This document shows positions 1-14,171 of a stretch of 64,000 nt of DNA, in pieces. Within the stretch, counting starts at the first letter, position 1. Each line of letters begins with the position of its first letter. The translations under genes were made by a program, and so were the position numbers. The stretch is from Diplodia intermedia (lineage: Eukaryota; Ascomycota; Dothideomycetes; Botryosphaeriales; Botryosphaeriaceae). A model generated the notes under the pieces. That model saw only the letters and a program-made list of their open reading frames with translations. It was not told the DNA's origin and did not search any database. Where the stretch lies: contig JAKEKT010000127.1 of NCBI GenBank assembly GCA_021495925.1, positions 23,060 to 87,059 of the forward strand, given 5' to 3'.

Positions 1-3000
1 ATAGAATAAAGACGTTAGAATAGATAGCTATTCGATTAGAGAATATCTTCTTAACTTCGAGCGCGTAGGTCTTAGTCTACTTCTCTTTATTTAAGGGGCT
101 AATCGTAGTTAAATAGAGTAGTTCGAGTAACTACGACGAAAAGTAGAAGGGTTTAACTACTTCTAAAGACGCGGATTATATTTTTAAAAGAAGTTTAATC
201 TTCTCTAACTACGTAGATCTATTTAAAACCCGTTAATCTAGATTAATCTTCTCTAGTTTAATTCGAATAAAGTAAAATTCTTCGAGTAAATTCGTTCTAA
301 GAGTATATTTTTATAACCGCTCGTTTAAATAAATATTCGCTAGTGGGATTCTACTCTCTATTTCTAGAAAAATTATAGAGATAGTTTTAAAAACCCCTAG
401 AATCTTTCGTAGAATAAGATTCTAAAGAACTCTAAATTAGCGAATAAACTACCTCTAATTTTTCTAGTAGATTTCGGAGTCGTAGTCTATAACCGTAGTA
501 ACGTAAGCTAGATATAGCTAGCGAACTACGTAGAGAAAAAGCCTTCTCTCGACGTTAGCTAGTCTAGAGAGACGATAGAAGACCGAATAGGCCTAGCTAA
601 TTCTTTTAGATACGTACGTCTTAAAGATAAACCCGTAGTTAAAGTAAATTTCTAGCTATTTAATCTATTCTTTAGATTCTATTACGTCTCTCGTAGAGAG
701 CGTAATCGAAATAGAACGAGGTTTTAAGTCTTTCTTAAAAGAATAGGCGAAGTAAATAAGCTTCGTCTTTTTTAGATTAAATTTAATATAGTTTTTCTAT
801 TCCCGCGTATAGAGTTTACTTATCTTCTTCTTTAGAATCGTCTTATTACGTTTCTAGCTACCGAAGCTAGCTATAAGCGTAATATCGTCGATATAAGAGA
901 GAAATAAAGCTTTAGAGACGAAAAATAGCTCTTAAAGATAGATTAAAAAGAGAATAGATAAGACTAAGCTTTTTTATAAAATATTCGTCTCTATTAAACT
1001 AAACTCTTTCTTCTCTTTATTAAACGCGAGGCTTAGTATTCGTATAAATATAAATAATTTTATCTACGCGAGTAGGTTAATCGATATATTAATTCGAGTT
1101 ATTATAGCTAGAAGTTATTCTTCGGCTACGTGGTTAAAGACGCTTTTAATATTAAGAAAAAGTATAAAAATCTTATATTTAAGACGGTAGTTCTTCTCTA
1201 CTTTATTTAATAAAAGTATTACGATATTAATCGCGGATTTCTTTAATCTTTTTCTAATTTAGATATAGTAAAGAAGATTAAAGGTCTTTACTAGATAGTC
1301 TAGTCTTTTAGCCGTAATTCGTTCTAGTACTTTTTTAAGGTAATTAAGAAGAGAAATAATATAATAGAACTTTAAGTCCGCGGTATTACTCTTTTTCTTA
1401 CTTAGAATTATCCTAGTAGCCGTACGTTAGCCCGTAGAATAATATTCGTAGGCGAATAGCGTAGAAAGAATCTTATTAAAGGCGCCGAGCTTTGCTCTAA
1501 ACGTATAAATAATAATCTCTTACGTAATAGCGTCTAGTCCTAGCGTTTTCTCTTTAATTTACGTAAAGCACGTATTCTCGATTTTTTTTAAACTAAGCTT
1601 CGGCTAGTTCTAGCGTTTAGAAACGTAGCTTTACTAGTTAAAAGAGACGATAGAAGAAGACGATAGAAAGAGTCTCTTTCTAAAGACTAAATACTTCTTC
1701 TTAAAACTATCTTCTAAACGTTTTTTCGTATACGTATTATAGCTAATCTTAGAAATTCTAGCATGCGTTCTAGGCTTAGTATAAGCTATAGTTTTAAAGA
1801 TAGTCTTAAGAGTTTCTTTTTCTAGAAAAGAATTCTAGTATTCGCGTTTAGCTCTTTTAATCGCTTTAAAGTAGGTATTTTAGCTATTTAAGTATCTTTA
1901 CTTATTCTCTTTTATACGTAGAGATTTAAAAGTGTTAGTCTCTCTTCGTAGTCGTCTTCGTTTTTCTAAAAGCTTATTCGATTACTACGGTTTAGATCGA
2001 GCTTCTAGTTTTAATTAGGGAATAGAAAGGTTTATCGCGATAAATATAGCCTAGTTAAGGCTTATCTCTAGAGTATCTAGCGCGAATATTTAGCGGATCG
2101 AGCCTTCTATTAAGTCTTTAGAGATATCTTTCGATAAGAGATTTAATTCTAAGCTTTTTAGAGCCTTAAATACTATCGTTTCTATCTATTATTTAAAGAT
2201 TTTCTAAAACTTAGGCTAGTCGGCCTTTTCCGTATTAAATCTAGCGGTAGTAGCTATCGTAGAAGGTCTCGTATAGCCGGCCGATTCTAGACTAAATAGA
2301 ATTATCTTATAATTAAAACCGAAGTCCGCGATCGTTTACTAGTCGATAATTCTATTAGCTAAGACCGACGTAGTAAGTATAAGATCGATAATCGTCTCTC
2401 TTTCTAGATAAGAATAATAAAAGATATTCTTATTCTCTTTATTTAAGAGAGATAGATCGTTTTCTTCTAATTATTCTACTAGCCGATTAGCGCTAGATAA
2501 GAGAAGAGATTCTAGATTCTATTAGAAATAATAAACGTTAAAATTTTCGGCTACTATAGCCTACGTTCTAAGAGATTACTATTATAGAACGCGTTCTAGA
2601 GTAAGTCGAGAATTGTTACCCGTTTAATTCTTCTAGTTATATAAGTTAAGTAGTTTAAACTTTAACTTTCGCTACTCTATACTTAAAACTATTAGATCGA
2701 GACTTTACTAGAATTTAGTCTTTAAATTCACCTTCGTTTCTCTAAGAAAGCGGGAGACGTAGATTAGTATTTAAGACCTTAGATTAAAAGAATAGACCGA
2801 TAGAATTTAAACGAATAAGAGGTAATTAATTAATCGAAAGCCTAAGTTCTTATAGAATAAGATATACGATTCTTAATAAAGAACGAGGTCTATCTTTAAC
2901 TCTATTATAATGTCTAGAATAAATTTCGTTATTAAAATACTTCTATTTAAGTTAGCTTATAGAACTCGTAAAGAACTTATTTAAAATAAATTTATTTAGA

Positions 3001-4700
3001 GTTCTTTAAGATATTTCTCGGCCCTCTTAGCTTCTTCGTCTTAACGAAAACGCTATAAACGTAAAAACGTTTAAAGATAGTCTTTTAAGCCTTCTCTTTA
3101 ATCTTAAACGCGAGAACTAGCGAGTTCGTAGACTACTTCGCTCTTCTAGCCTCTAGCGTAAGCTAGTAGAGAATATTAATAATCTTTAGACCGTCGTTAT
3201 AGATCTTAATTTCTATTTAAATAGCCTCGCTAAAGTCCTCGCGGAAGAGAATTAAAAGGTCTCGCGTAAACACGCCGTATACGACTATTTTATACTACGT
3301 GCGGTTTTTCGTAATTAATCTAGTAGAGATAATCTAATTAATTATTATCTTATTCTTTAAAAGAAATTCGGCGAAGAAGTTCTCGTATATAATAAGTATA
3401 ATATTCTTTTTTAATAAGAGAGAGATTATTATAATTATAGATCTCGTTCTCTTAAGCTAGTCTAAAAACGCCTTATTAAAGACGTTTCGTAGTCTAAAAA
3501 ACGAGAAGTCCGCGATTTTTATAGTTAACGTAAGAATAATCTACCGCGTAACTTTCTTAGACGTAGAGGCCTTTAACTTCTTCTTTAAAGAAGAGATAAT
3601 CTATAGCCCTTCTTTTAACGCGGCGGTAGTAGCTATTAAGATATACGTAGATTAGCTAGACACTATAATTAGCTACTACGTAGACTTTAAACGTTATAGA
3701 GTCGAGAGAATAGCTCTTTATAAGGTCTAGTTTAAGAAGATAGCGATAGCGAACTTAAATAAGTTCTTTATTTTTTTTATAAGGTCTACCGCGGTCTTTT
3801 TAAGGGCTCGAACTTACGTAGTAAGAACTACGCCGGCCTTATCTTTAATTTTACTCGTCTTAGTATACTATCGTACGATCTTAATTAGGTCTAGAATAGA
3901 CCTTTATTTTTTTCTAAAGAGGGCGAGATTCGCGGCCTTAACTAAAAGGCTAAGTACGTATTTTATAGTTTCTTTTAATAACCGTAGATTTATTTTAAGT
4001 TGCCGTACGTTCTTAATATTCGAGTCGATACGAGATTTAAAGACGAATTAAAAGTTCGATATTTCTTTCTTTATAAAAGAAGTTAGTATAATCCTTAGAA
4101 AGAGTCGTTTCTTACGTAGATTCTCTTACGAAAAGAGATTTTTCGCGGGTTTAGAGGCTAAGAGATCTAGCGTAGCTACTACTAAAAGAGGCGTAGACGT
4201 AGTCGAAGGGTTCTTAAAGTTTTCTATAGCCGTATCTATAGCCTCGAAGTCTATATTCTACGTTAGAAAAGATAGAGTAGGGCTCGAAGAGAATAAATTC
4301 TACTTCGAAGAAGATATTTTAGATTCGAAAAAGAATTTCTAAGCTCTTTCTATAAGAAAAACGTATAGAAATAATAGAAATAGACGAGAAATAGACTAGA
4401 AGTAAATTATTAGCTTTAATTTCGTCTAAACTAAGTCGTAAATAAAAGAAACCTAGGCTAAGGCGAGGGCTTTTCTTAATTACTTACTCTCTAGAAGTAA
4501 ACGAAGAGGCCGATAGAGCTAACGCGAATATTAAAGATTTTAAAGAATTAAGTAACGCCTTAGCGTTAAGCTCGAACCGTACGAAGCGTCTATATACGTA
4601 AAACTCTTTAGTAAGGCCTAGAAAAGAGGCTTCTAGTAGGCTTTAGAGTAGAATTTTCGGGCGTAGAAAAAAGCTATTAAAATATAACTTCGAAAATAAA
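1..4700 (-). mobile_element. RIP-degraded non-LTR retrotransposon (LINE, APE-endonuclease type)
   Basis: Minus-strand conceptual reading, ignoring stops, gives in order: an ORF1-like stretch with a pattern like SLVLRLKRR (about 3000-3340); an endonuclease start RVLQANLNRS followed by a QEPY-like motif (about 2830-2970); a reverse-transcriptase block RPISLLNYLKKVLERI-like (about 1270-1400); a DIKGAF-like block (about 1140-1250); and a YIDDI active-site box (about 870-900). This is the usual order of ORF1, endonuclease and RT in Tad/I-type fungal LINEs. The 3' end lies outside the window. The upstream limit near 4700 is a guess. The element cannot be functional. Confidence 0.7.
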
Positions 4701-7700
4701 TTTCTTAGTACTATATAATTCTCTATACGAAGTCTTAGAGCGAATTTAAGTAGTTTTTAAGAATAGAGAGAGCTACGAAGCTCTAGCTAGTCTAATACTA
4801 TCTAAAGCACCTCTTTTTTTACGTACTACGTAATAGCGCGTACGTCTATAAAGCTAAGAATCGAGATTCTAGCTTAGAAAATTAAGGGCTTTTAAATAAT
4901 ATCGGTCTTAGCGTAATTCTTAAGGGTCGAATTTAAAGGTATATTCGCGACGTATTCTTAAACGTTAGTAAAGATAATCTACTCTCGAAGAACGTTATTC
5001 TCTTCGATAATCTAGTATATAAGGTATTACGCGTAGCTCTAATTATTAATTATCTTACGATTCGCTAGCTCTATTAGTTTTAACTAGCGAACTATATTAT
5101 AAAGAATTTCTCTATAAATAATATTAAATCGCTAGACTAACCGATACTACTAATTATATTAAACGACGATAAGATATTCGGCGTCTATAATAGACGTACG
5201 TACTATAGCGAGTATAAAATAATCTAGCTAGTAGAGAACGCGAGATCGTAGCGTAATATAAGATAGCTTAAGAAATAGTTTAACCTCTTTAAGAAGAACT
5301 AGAGCCTTACTATCTTTAAGATACTTTAACTCTATAAGTTTAATATTAGAGATAAGAAGTATTAGGGCATAGAAGATTTAAAAAGAATAACGCTTAAGAA
5401 TAAGTAGCTAGAGTAGATTAAGAGCGTTATTAAAAGCTATTTAAAGAGTAATCTTATATATACGTTTAAGAAGTCGTCGCCTATCTATCTAAATATCTAA
5501 GCCTATAAAAGTATAGTAGTAGCTAATAAAGAAGCGCGCTAGAACTAAAATAAGATAGCGTTATACGTCGTAGAGAAAATTAAACTCTAGCGCCTAATAC
5601 TTACGATCTAGCTAGCGAACTCTATCGTAAAAAAGACTAAGCTCGCGAAGAACCTCTTCGTAGCGATATAAAAGAAGATATCGAAAGCTCTAGACCTAAA
5701 AATTATAAGAGAGAACGTACTAGAAGACTATAATATAGCGATAACTAAAATAATAATAATTTTCGAAATAAAGAAGAACTTAATTAAATAGATTAAAAAT
5801 TATAGCGGGGAGATCTACTTCTTAGTATTAATAAATACTATCTACCTCGTTAAAGAAATAGTCGGCTAAAAAGTTAACTCTATATAAAAGAATAGACGTC
5901 TATAAATAAAGAAAGAGAGTAAGATTCTTAAGCTATTCGAGACGTAGTATATCGAGTAGATCGTTAAGAATCTAGAGAAAGAGTAAGAGAAGAGTAATAC
6001 GCTTAATAGAATCTAATATAAAGCGAAACTTCTTATTAAGATCGATATTAAAGCTAGTAAAATAGCGAAGATGCCTAAAAATATTAAGCTAGTCTATAGA
6101 ATTAGCTTCTAGACCGTCGTCTAGCTATTATACGCGGTAAAGCTAATCGTATAAGCCTTCGCTAATATCGACGCAACCCTATAGTAGTAGAAAACCTATA
6201 TAGATAAGACTATAAATAAGCTCGACGAAGTAAAAGACGAGATAACTAGAAACGAATAGCGTAGATAGCTCTAAAGATAGATATAGAGTATAAGCTAAAG
6301 TAGAAAAGCCCTATAGAAAGCATATAATATCTAGAAAGATAATATAAAATAAGCTATATAAAACTTCGTAAGTGCGCTTAGCGTCTATAACCTTAATTAT
6401 TTATTTATCGAAGTTATAACTAAGAAGACTATAGCGTAAGACGCGAAGCTATTTAATAAAAGAATTAAAGCGCTAAAGAAATTAGCGAAATAGTTCTAAA
6501 GTATTAAGAGCCGCTAGACTAAAGAACTATAAGCTAATATCGCTAATAAACGTATTATAAAACGCTAGTACTAGAAACTAGTGTCTAAGACTCTAGAAAC
6601 GCTAAAAAAGAGAAAGAATAACTTTTAAATTATAGAATTATTTACTAAGCGTATTAAAACGATTCGAATCTTATTAAAGAAACTAAGCGATATATCTTTT
6701 AACGCGTAAGTTAAAAAAGTAAAACCGTTCTAAAAGATCGTAATATAAAACTATATCTTAAAAGCGATACTTATCTTTTTCTTTTTTTCTTCTCTCTTCT
6801 TTTCTTTCTTTATTTAGATAATATACGAGTTTAGAAACCGGTAATAGTAGTTAATATCGCCGCTACGTATTAGAAGAAAAGAAAAATAGGTTTTAGATTT
6901 TTAGCGTATAAAAACTTAGTAATAGTAGAAAACGATAATTCTATATATTAAAGAAAAAGAAATAAAATCTAACGGTCTAAAGACTTTCTTTTTATATAAT
7001 AGCTTAATAATCTATATCGTAAGAAGGGTCTAACGAATAATATTTATTAAATCTAATAGAAAAAATTATTACGATACGAATTAAGATAAAAACGAATTAA
7101 GTTTTTATCTTAGACTAGAATTAAATCTAGTCTAGATAGTAAGAGAATCGAATCTCTTCTTAAGAGATTAATTCTTACGAATCGATCTAGATAGATTATT
7201 ATATATATACTTTTTAGATTACTATCTTTAAGATTAAGATCTACTTATTTTATAATAGCTTTTTCTACTAATAAGGCTCTTAATAGCTATATAAAGTTAA
7301 TTAGACTATTTATATCTCTTTTATAGCCGGTTAAGATACTTATAAAGTTATCTATAAAATCTAATAGTATTATTAATAATATATAGATTATACGTAATTT
7401 TTAGCTAGTATAAAGATATCTAATCTCTAGTATTAAAAGACTTTCTATTAATATATAAGAACTAGCTACGTAGTCTTTAAACCTTTTAATTAAATAAAAT
7501 AAACTTATTAAAATCTTCTTTAAGAATAAATAAAGTAAGTTATACTATTATATACGAGTCCTCTAATAATATATATATCGAATATAATATTAAGCCTCGA
7601 TATACTTATAGTCTATAATAGATTATTACGACCGTAATTCTAAGTTAAATAATAGTTATAGACTAATAAAAAGCCTTTAGTTTAACGAACTAAATAATAT

Positions 7701-8299
7701 ATCTTATAATAGTAACGAGTATTAAAATAGTAGTAAGAAAACTATAAATATCTATACTTAAAATTAAGATATTAAGAACGCGAATTAGAATAAATTTATA
7801 ATTAGATTCTATATTTCTATATTAGTCTTATAGTTTATAATTAGTTATTAAGCGCGACTTTCGTATTATACGATTATAAAGATAATTAAAAATAGCGTAG
7901 AATAAAAAATACTACTCGCTAACTATATAGACTTTCTATAGTTATATAATACTACGTATACGTTTATCTCTAGATCTAAGATAAAGACTAAAAGTAATCT
8001 CTTTTATTCTTTTTTTAATAACGTATAAGTAGATAATAATTCTAATAGCTATTACGAGGCTTCTAGAGAGAAAATAAGAGTATTTATAAATAATAGTATC
8101 TTTTTCTTCTTTTTATTATTTCTATAGATATACTATAAGACTTAATATAACTAGAGCTATAATTTAAAGCGTAAGGCCTATAAATATCTAGAACTAAAGC
8201 TTCGTTTCTAAAAGTATAAAGTTACTAACGTTAAGAGTAATATTTAGTAACTATTTAGTAAGATTATTCGGCTTATATTTCTATATAAGAGGTTCTATC

Positions 8300-8691
8300 T
8301 ATTACGAACCCTAGAGTATAAGGGCCTTATAACTCTAAGAATAAAAAGCCCGTACGAAAGAAAGTATCGTAAGGGCTAATAAATCTTACGAGCGGTAGAG
8401 CTATATAAATAAAAATTCTATATAAAAAGAATAGACGTAAGAGAACTTAGCGTCTACGAGACTAGACTTAGATAGTAATTAAAGTCTATACGAGAAGAAC
8501 GTCTATAAGAAACCTAAATAGAGTAGAAGACTATACGTAATAAAAAAACTATATAAAAAATAGAACTATAGAAACTTAATAATCTAGTTAAATTATAGTC
8601 TCGTAAGAAATGCGGGATTTAGAAAGTAGAAAATAGACGCGAAGATACGAACGTAAATAAGATAGTTATTACGTTCGCTTAATAGTAATAG
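8300..8691 (-). repeat. Outer LTR, left half (split by a later insertion)
   Basis: This starts at the LTR end motif TATTACGAAC (a RIPed TGTTACGAAC) and matches the first half of the LTR copies at 13393 and 15312. The match stops exactly where the 11.2-kb element begins and resumes at 19934. Joined across the insertion the two halves give about 776 bp, against 779 bp for the intact copies. No partner LTR was found, so it may be a solo LTR or one end of an element that is no longer readable. Confidence 0.75.
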
Positions 8692-9477
8692 TATAACGAT
8701 AGACTTCTTTTACTAAGCTTTAAAGTCGCTTAGTAGATAGATTAAACCGAGGGGTTTATCTTAAAGAAATAAGAGAGAAATAATAATAATTAGATAAGAA
8801 GATATTATATAATTATATAATATATAGTAAGCTAATTACCTCTAAATTAATAGAATTTAAATTAGAACTTTAAGTTAACTACGAAGAGTTAAGATGCTAA
8901 CTAAGAGAGTATATCTATATACTATAGAAAAGCTAGTTATAATCTAGTATACTCTTTTCTAAAAGTATTATTATTTAATATTATTTATTAAGGGCATTAT
9001 AAGACGTACTCTTAGTAGAGAATACTAGTAGATTATATATAACGTCGACGCTTTAAGTAGCTTTTAAGATTTTAACTTTCGATCTTTATCGCTACTAAGC
9101 GAACGTAATTACTAACTTATTTATATTTATACTTCTACGTTCTTTTTCTACTTTCTAGATTTTATCTTTCTTACGAAACTATAATTCGACTAGACTATTA
9201 TATTTCTATAGTTCTACTTTTTCTATAAGCTTTTTATTACGTATAGTCTTCTACTCTTTCTAGATTTCTTATAGACGTTCTTCTCGTACGGGCTTTAACT
9301 ACTATCTAAGCTAGCTTTTATAGGCACTAGGTTTTTCTACGTCTAGTTTTCTCGTACGAGATTTCTAGCCGTGCGGCTCTATTATCTATAAGACTTATTA
9401 GTTCTTATAATACTTTCTTTTATACGGGCTTTTAGCTCTTAAAGTTATAAAGCTCTTATATTCTAGAGTTCGTAATA
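8692..9477 (-). repeat. 3' LTR of the 11.2-kb Gypsy element
   Basis: 786 bp, running from TATAACGATAGACTTC to GAGTTCGTAATA, which are RIPed forms of TG...CA LTR ends. It aligns along its whole length, in the same orientation, with 19148-19933. The internal side (9478 onward) leads into the pol relic. Confidence 0.75.
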
Positions 9478-12400
9478 CTACTCTCTATCTTAAGAATCTT
9501 CGATCTAAAGATTTATTATTTATATATATCTTTTATTATTCTAGTAGTTTCTTTTCTTTTTATAAGTCTTTATTATATCTTCTAAGAAACGTTTTACTTT
9601 TAATTCTACTACTAACTTACGGCCTCGTAAGGTAAACCGTATTACTCTTCGTTATTAAAAGTTATTAGACGAGATTTTTCTTCGTAAGATCGAAATAGTT
9701 TCTTATATAAACTATTTATTATACGAGTTTAAGTATATAGTCTTATAGAAGAATTCTTCTATCTACGCTACGTGCTTAGATGCTCGTCGTATCGACTATA
9801 ATATAACTACGCGGGGTATTTCTCGTCGTAAGTATTTCTTTATTTTTTTCTATATTACTAACTAGTTATAGTAGATTTTCTAGAACGCGAGTAGGCCCGT
9901 TTTACTACGAAGAAGAATATTACTCTAAAGAAGCTTCTTTATTTATAAAAATAGTAGCGTTTTCTTTAGTCTCGTTATTCTTAAATAATTCGCGAGGGTT
10001 TCGAGTCTTTAGAGAAGTTAAAGCGTACTAAGACTATTATATCTTTAAGAAGTTCGATTAACTCTAAGAGTACTAAGAAGAAGTAATTATTAAAGCGCCT
10101 ACGTAATAAGTTCTTAGCTAATACTAGTATAGATTCTATTAGTTCTTTTAGTTCTACTACGCCGTCGAAGTCGTTCGAGCCGGTTAATTAGATACGAGCT
10201 ATATTTTCGTTCGATTTTAAGGCCTTTCTCTTAAGTAAGATATTAATATAGGGCGTTTAAAGTTTTAATAATAGAATTCTATAATAAGTTCTCTATAGTC
10301 GTCGTAGTTTTCTAGTAGTTTCTAGATATTATTCTAGTTTTCTTTCTATTATAGAAGATATCTAAACTAACTATTAATATAGCCGCTATTAAGGACTTTT
10401 TCTACGATTTAATTCTAATATTTATCGGCGTCTAGATTTTCTAGTACTATTTTCTCTATTTATTAGACTATTATAGCGTTTTCTAGAGCTAGTTTAAGAA
10501 GAGCGATATAAAAAACCGAGTGTATTCGTATTATTTCTAGTAATTTAAGACGAAAATTAATCTTTCTAATCTATTTATTAATTTCGAATAGCTCTATCTT
10601 TTTAAAGTCTAGTTTATTATTTAGACGTCTTATTCTAATATTTTTTCTAAGAAGATAGACTTTATCTTCTCTTTTTAGCTTTAGTATCTTCTAGTGCCGT
10701 CTATTATAGTAATAGAATATTAGAAATTCGTTATATTCGATATCGAGACTAAGCTATTTATAGAGTATCTTTAGCTAGTCTACTTTAAGAATTTCTTTCT
10801 AAGTAAGAGATTCGCTTAGTATTAGTTCTTAGTAAGCTATTAGCTTATACCCGTAATTAGCGTAAAATAAAGATTTCTAAGTAAAGAACGCTTTAAAGCT
10901 ATTATACGCGAATTAGATAAGAAATAGTAGTTTAATCTAGTTATTCTATATATAGTTAAGATAATAACGTAAGTATTATTTAAGCGTTTAGTTAGTTCGT
11001 TTTATTTATCTATCTATTTATAAATATGTCGTAGTAGATAGCTTATACTTAGAACTAAGCTAGCGAGTAAGAGTCTATTAGAATTAAAATATAAATAATT
11101 AATCTCTATCTAATATAAGCTCTTCTAGTAATTCGTAGTTACTAAGAATTATTCTAAGAAATATATAGACGAGTTCTTTCGCGTTTACTATTTTAAGATA
11201 GAATAGATAATACGCGTATTTAGTAAGCCTATTAATAATAACTAGAATTAAGTTATATAGAACGCTAGTTAAGAGTTCTTTTAATTAAGATAGATTTATA
11301 ATAAAGTCTAGCGAGATAAATTACTAGAGTCTTTTTAAGACTAATAATAATTAAAGTAAGTCGTATAGCGCGTGTCTCGAGGCCTTACTTTAAATATAAA
11401 GGTTATACTATAAGACTATCCGCTAGATAGTTCTTCGTAGGCTTAAAAAATAGTAATTTCTAGTAATTCTCTTAATCGTCTTATCTATTTCTTAGTAATC
11501 GTATACTAGTACTTTATAGATATTCTTAATAATTTCTTTTCGAAGCCTTATCGAAACGTAGACTAATTCTAAGTATAGAATAGTATCGTCTACGTCTTTA
11601 GTTAAGCGAGGGTTATTCTCTACGTTTTTAAGCTTCTAGACTATTATATTATATTTATAGGCCTCTTAAATCTTCTTTATCTAGGCGTTGTCTTCTAAGC
11701 GATACGCCGAAGCTAGTAGTCTAATCGAAATAAGCGAGGTATTAGATATCTCTTTAAGCTAGAATTAAATAACTCTAAAAATAGATATATACGTTCTAGC
11801 GGGTATAAGACTATCGTCTTTCTATTTACTTAAAACTACTAGTTATAGTTTAAGCTTTTCTTCTACGTAGTCGGCTCTTCTACTTAGCGCGTTAACGCGA
11901 GCGTTTTTAGATCTCTTTCTATAGATAATCTTTATATTATATAATGCTAATTCTTTAGTCTATCTAACTTATCGTTAAGTTAGTTCTTTCGTAGTAGTAA
12001 AGTACGTAAGATTCTTATAATTATAGTAAACTATTATTTAGTATTTAGCTTCTTTAAGATAGTATCTTTATTCTTTAAAAGCCGTAACGATAGCTAATAG
12101 TTTCTTATTATAGACGTTATAGTTAAGCTTTAAAGGCGTTATCTTTCTAGAATAGTACGCGATCGAATAAAGCTTATCTTACTCGTCTAGTTAGCTAATA
12201 TAAGCGCCGATAGTATAATCTAATACGTTCGTTTTTATAATAACGAGTAGCTCTAGATTATAAATATCTAGAATAGACGCTTTATAGAATATTTATTTAA
12301 AAGACTTAAATGTCTTCTACTACGCTTCTTTCTATTAAAACCCGTACTCTTTACGAGTAAGTCTAATAAGAGGCTTCGTAACCTTTATATAGTTTAGAAT

Positions 12401-12639
12401 AAACTTACGATAGAAGTTAATAAATTCTAGAAAGAATTATACTTCTTTAATAGTTTATAATTTAGACTATTTTCTAATTACGTCTAGCTTTTTCTCGTCT
12501 ATACTAATATATCTAGATATAATAACGAATTCTAGAAATTCTATTTTCTACGTAATTTATTCGTACTTTTTAGATATAATTTATAGGTCTTTCTCTCTAA
12601 GTATAAGTAGTATTCTTTAAATATACTTTCTATGCTCTT

Positions 12640-13060
12640 CTAAGATATCTAAGTAGATAATAATATTATCTAGATACGCGGTATAGAATACGTCTAAATA
12701 CGGGCGTAGAGTATTATTTACTAGACTCTAGAATAATATAGAGGCGTTAGTTAGTCTAAAAGATATTACCATATACTTAAAGTATTCTAGCTACGTTTAA
12801 AAGATAGTCTTTTATTCTTCGTCTTCTTTAATACGAACTAAGTAGTATTCTTCGCGAAGGTCGAACTTAGTAAAGTACTTTATCGTCTAGAACTTATCTT
12901 AGAGTTCGTTAATTCTTAATAATAGATAACGGTTCTTAACCGTAATATCGTTTAGTTATTAATAATTAATATAGAGACGAAGCTCGCCGTTTTTTTTTAA
13001 AACGAATAGAATAGAATAGCCGGTTAATAAAGATAAAGGCCGTATATATTTACGTTCTAG
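12640..13060 (-). pseudogene. Reverse transcriptase relic of the Gypsy pol gene
   Basis: The minus-strand reading from 13060 downward gives a series diagnostic of Ty3/Gypsy RT: EYIEKNLERKYIRPLS, then ILFVLKKNGELRLYINY, then LNDITVKNRYLLLRINEL and KYFTKFDLREEY. The catalytic YLDD motif appears as YLDN about 12645-12680. Substitutions such as CVDYR to YINY-stop and NRYPLP to NRYLLL are C-to-T or G-to-A changes, as expected of RIP. The reading resembles chromovirus-type RT. It is not functional. Confidence 0.8.
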
Positions 13061-13392
13061 ATTCTTCTCGATATATTCTCTTAAAGCCTTTAACTCGTTT
13101 CGTAATAGCGAGTATATTAGCTTAAATATAGACTATATTTCTAGAATAAGAGGTATTTTATAATTCTAAGATTAGTATTTTAATAAGAATTATTTTTCTC
13201 TTTTCTTATAGAGATTTATAAACTTCTAGAATTCTTCTAGTATAGAGACTATTTTAGATAGCGATAGTTATTTCTCTAGTATCGTTATTTCTTTAGATTT
13301 TATTACTCTATCGAGTTCTCTATATATTTTCTCGCTTACTAGATTATCTATAGATATCGGCTTTTCCCTAATTAGATAATCGTAGATCGAAC

Positions 13393-14171
13393 TATTATAA
13401 ACTCTAGGGCATAAGGGCTTTATAACCCTAAGAACTAAAAGCCCGTACGAGAGAAAGTACTATAAGAGCTAATAAGTCTTATAGATAGTAGAGCCGTACG
13501 AATAGAAATCCCGTATAAAAAGAACGACCGTAGAGAAATATAACGTCTATAAAACTAAGCTTAGATAGTAGCTAAAGCCCGTATAAGAAGAACGCCTATA
13601 AGAAATCTAGAAAGAATAGAAGACTATATATAATAAAAAGTCTATAGAGAAAGTTAAACTATAGAGATATAATCTAGTTAGATTAGAGTCTCGTAAGAAA
13701 TATAGAATTTAGAAAGTAGAAAATAAGCGCGAAGATACGAACGTAAGTAAGTTAGTAATTACGTTTATCTAGTAGCGATAAAAGTCGAAAACCTAAAAAC
13801 TATTTAAAGCGCCGATATTATATAGCGAAGACCTACTTAATAGATTAAATAACTTAGTACTAATTTAACTTTTTAGATAATTTAAATATACGGCTAATCT
13901 AATTCTAGTCGTAATCTAGATTATAACTAGCTTTTCTATAGTATATAGATATACTCTCTTAGCTAGCATCTTAACCCTTCGTAGTTAACTTAAAGTTCTA
14001 ATTTAAACTCTATTAATTTAAAGATAATCGGCTTACTATATATTATATAATTACGTAATACTTTCTTACTTAATTATTATTATTTCTCTCTTATCTCTTT
14101 AAGATAAACCCTTCGATTTAATTTATTTACTAAGCGACTTCGAAGCTTAGTAGAAGAAGTCTATTATTATA
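13393..14171 (+). repeat. 5' LTR of the nested gag-only element
   Basis: 779 bp, starting TATTATAAACTC and ending GAAGTCTATTATTATA. It is the inverse orientation of the LTRs at 8692 and 19148. The adjoining 14172-14370 matches the inverse of 18930-19147, showing that LTR plus leader plus gag start are shared with the minus-strand element. Confidence 0.75.

Noticed and set aside
9478..13392. A separate Gypsy element bounded by the LTRs at 8692 and 13393
   Set aside because: These LTRs are in opposite orientations. The LTRs at 8692 and 19148 share orientation and have matching flanks, so the pol belongs to the larger element.
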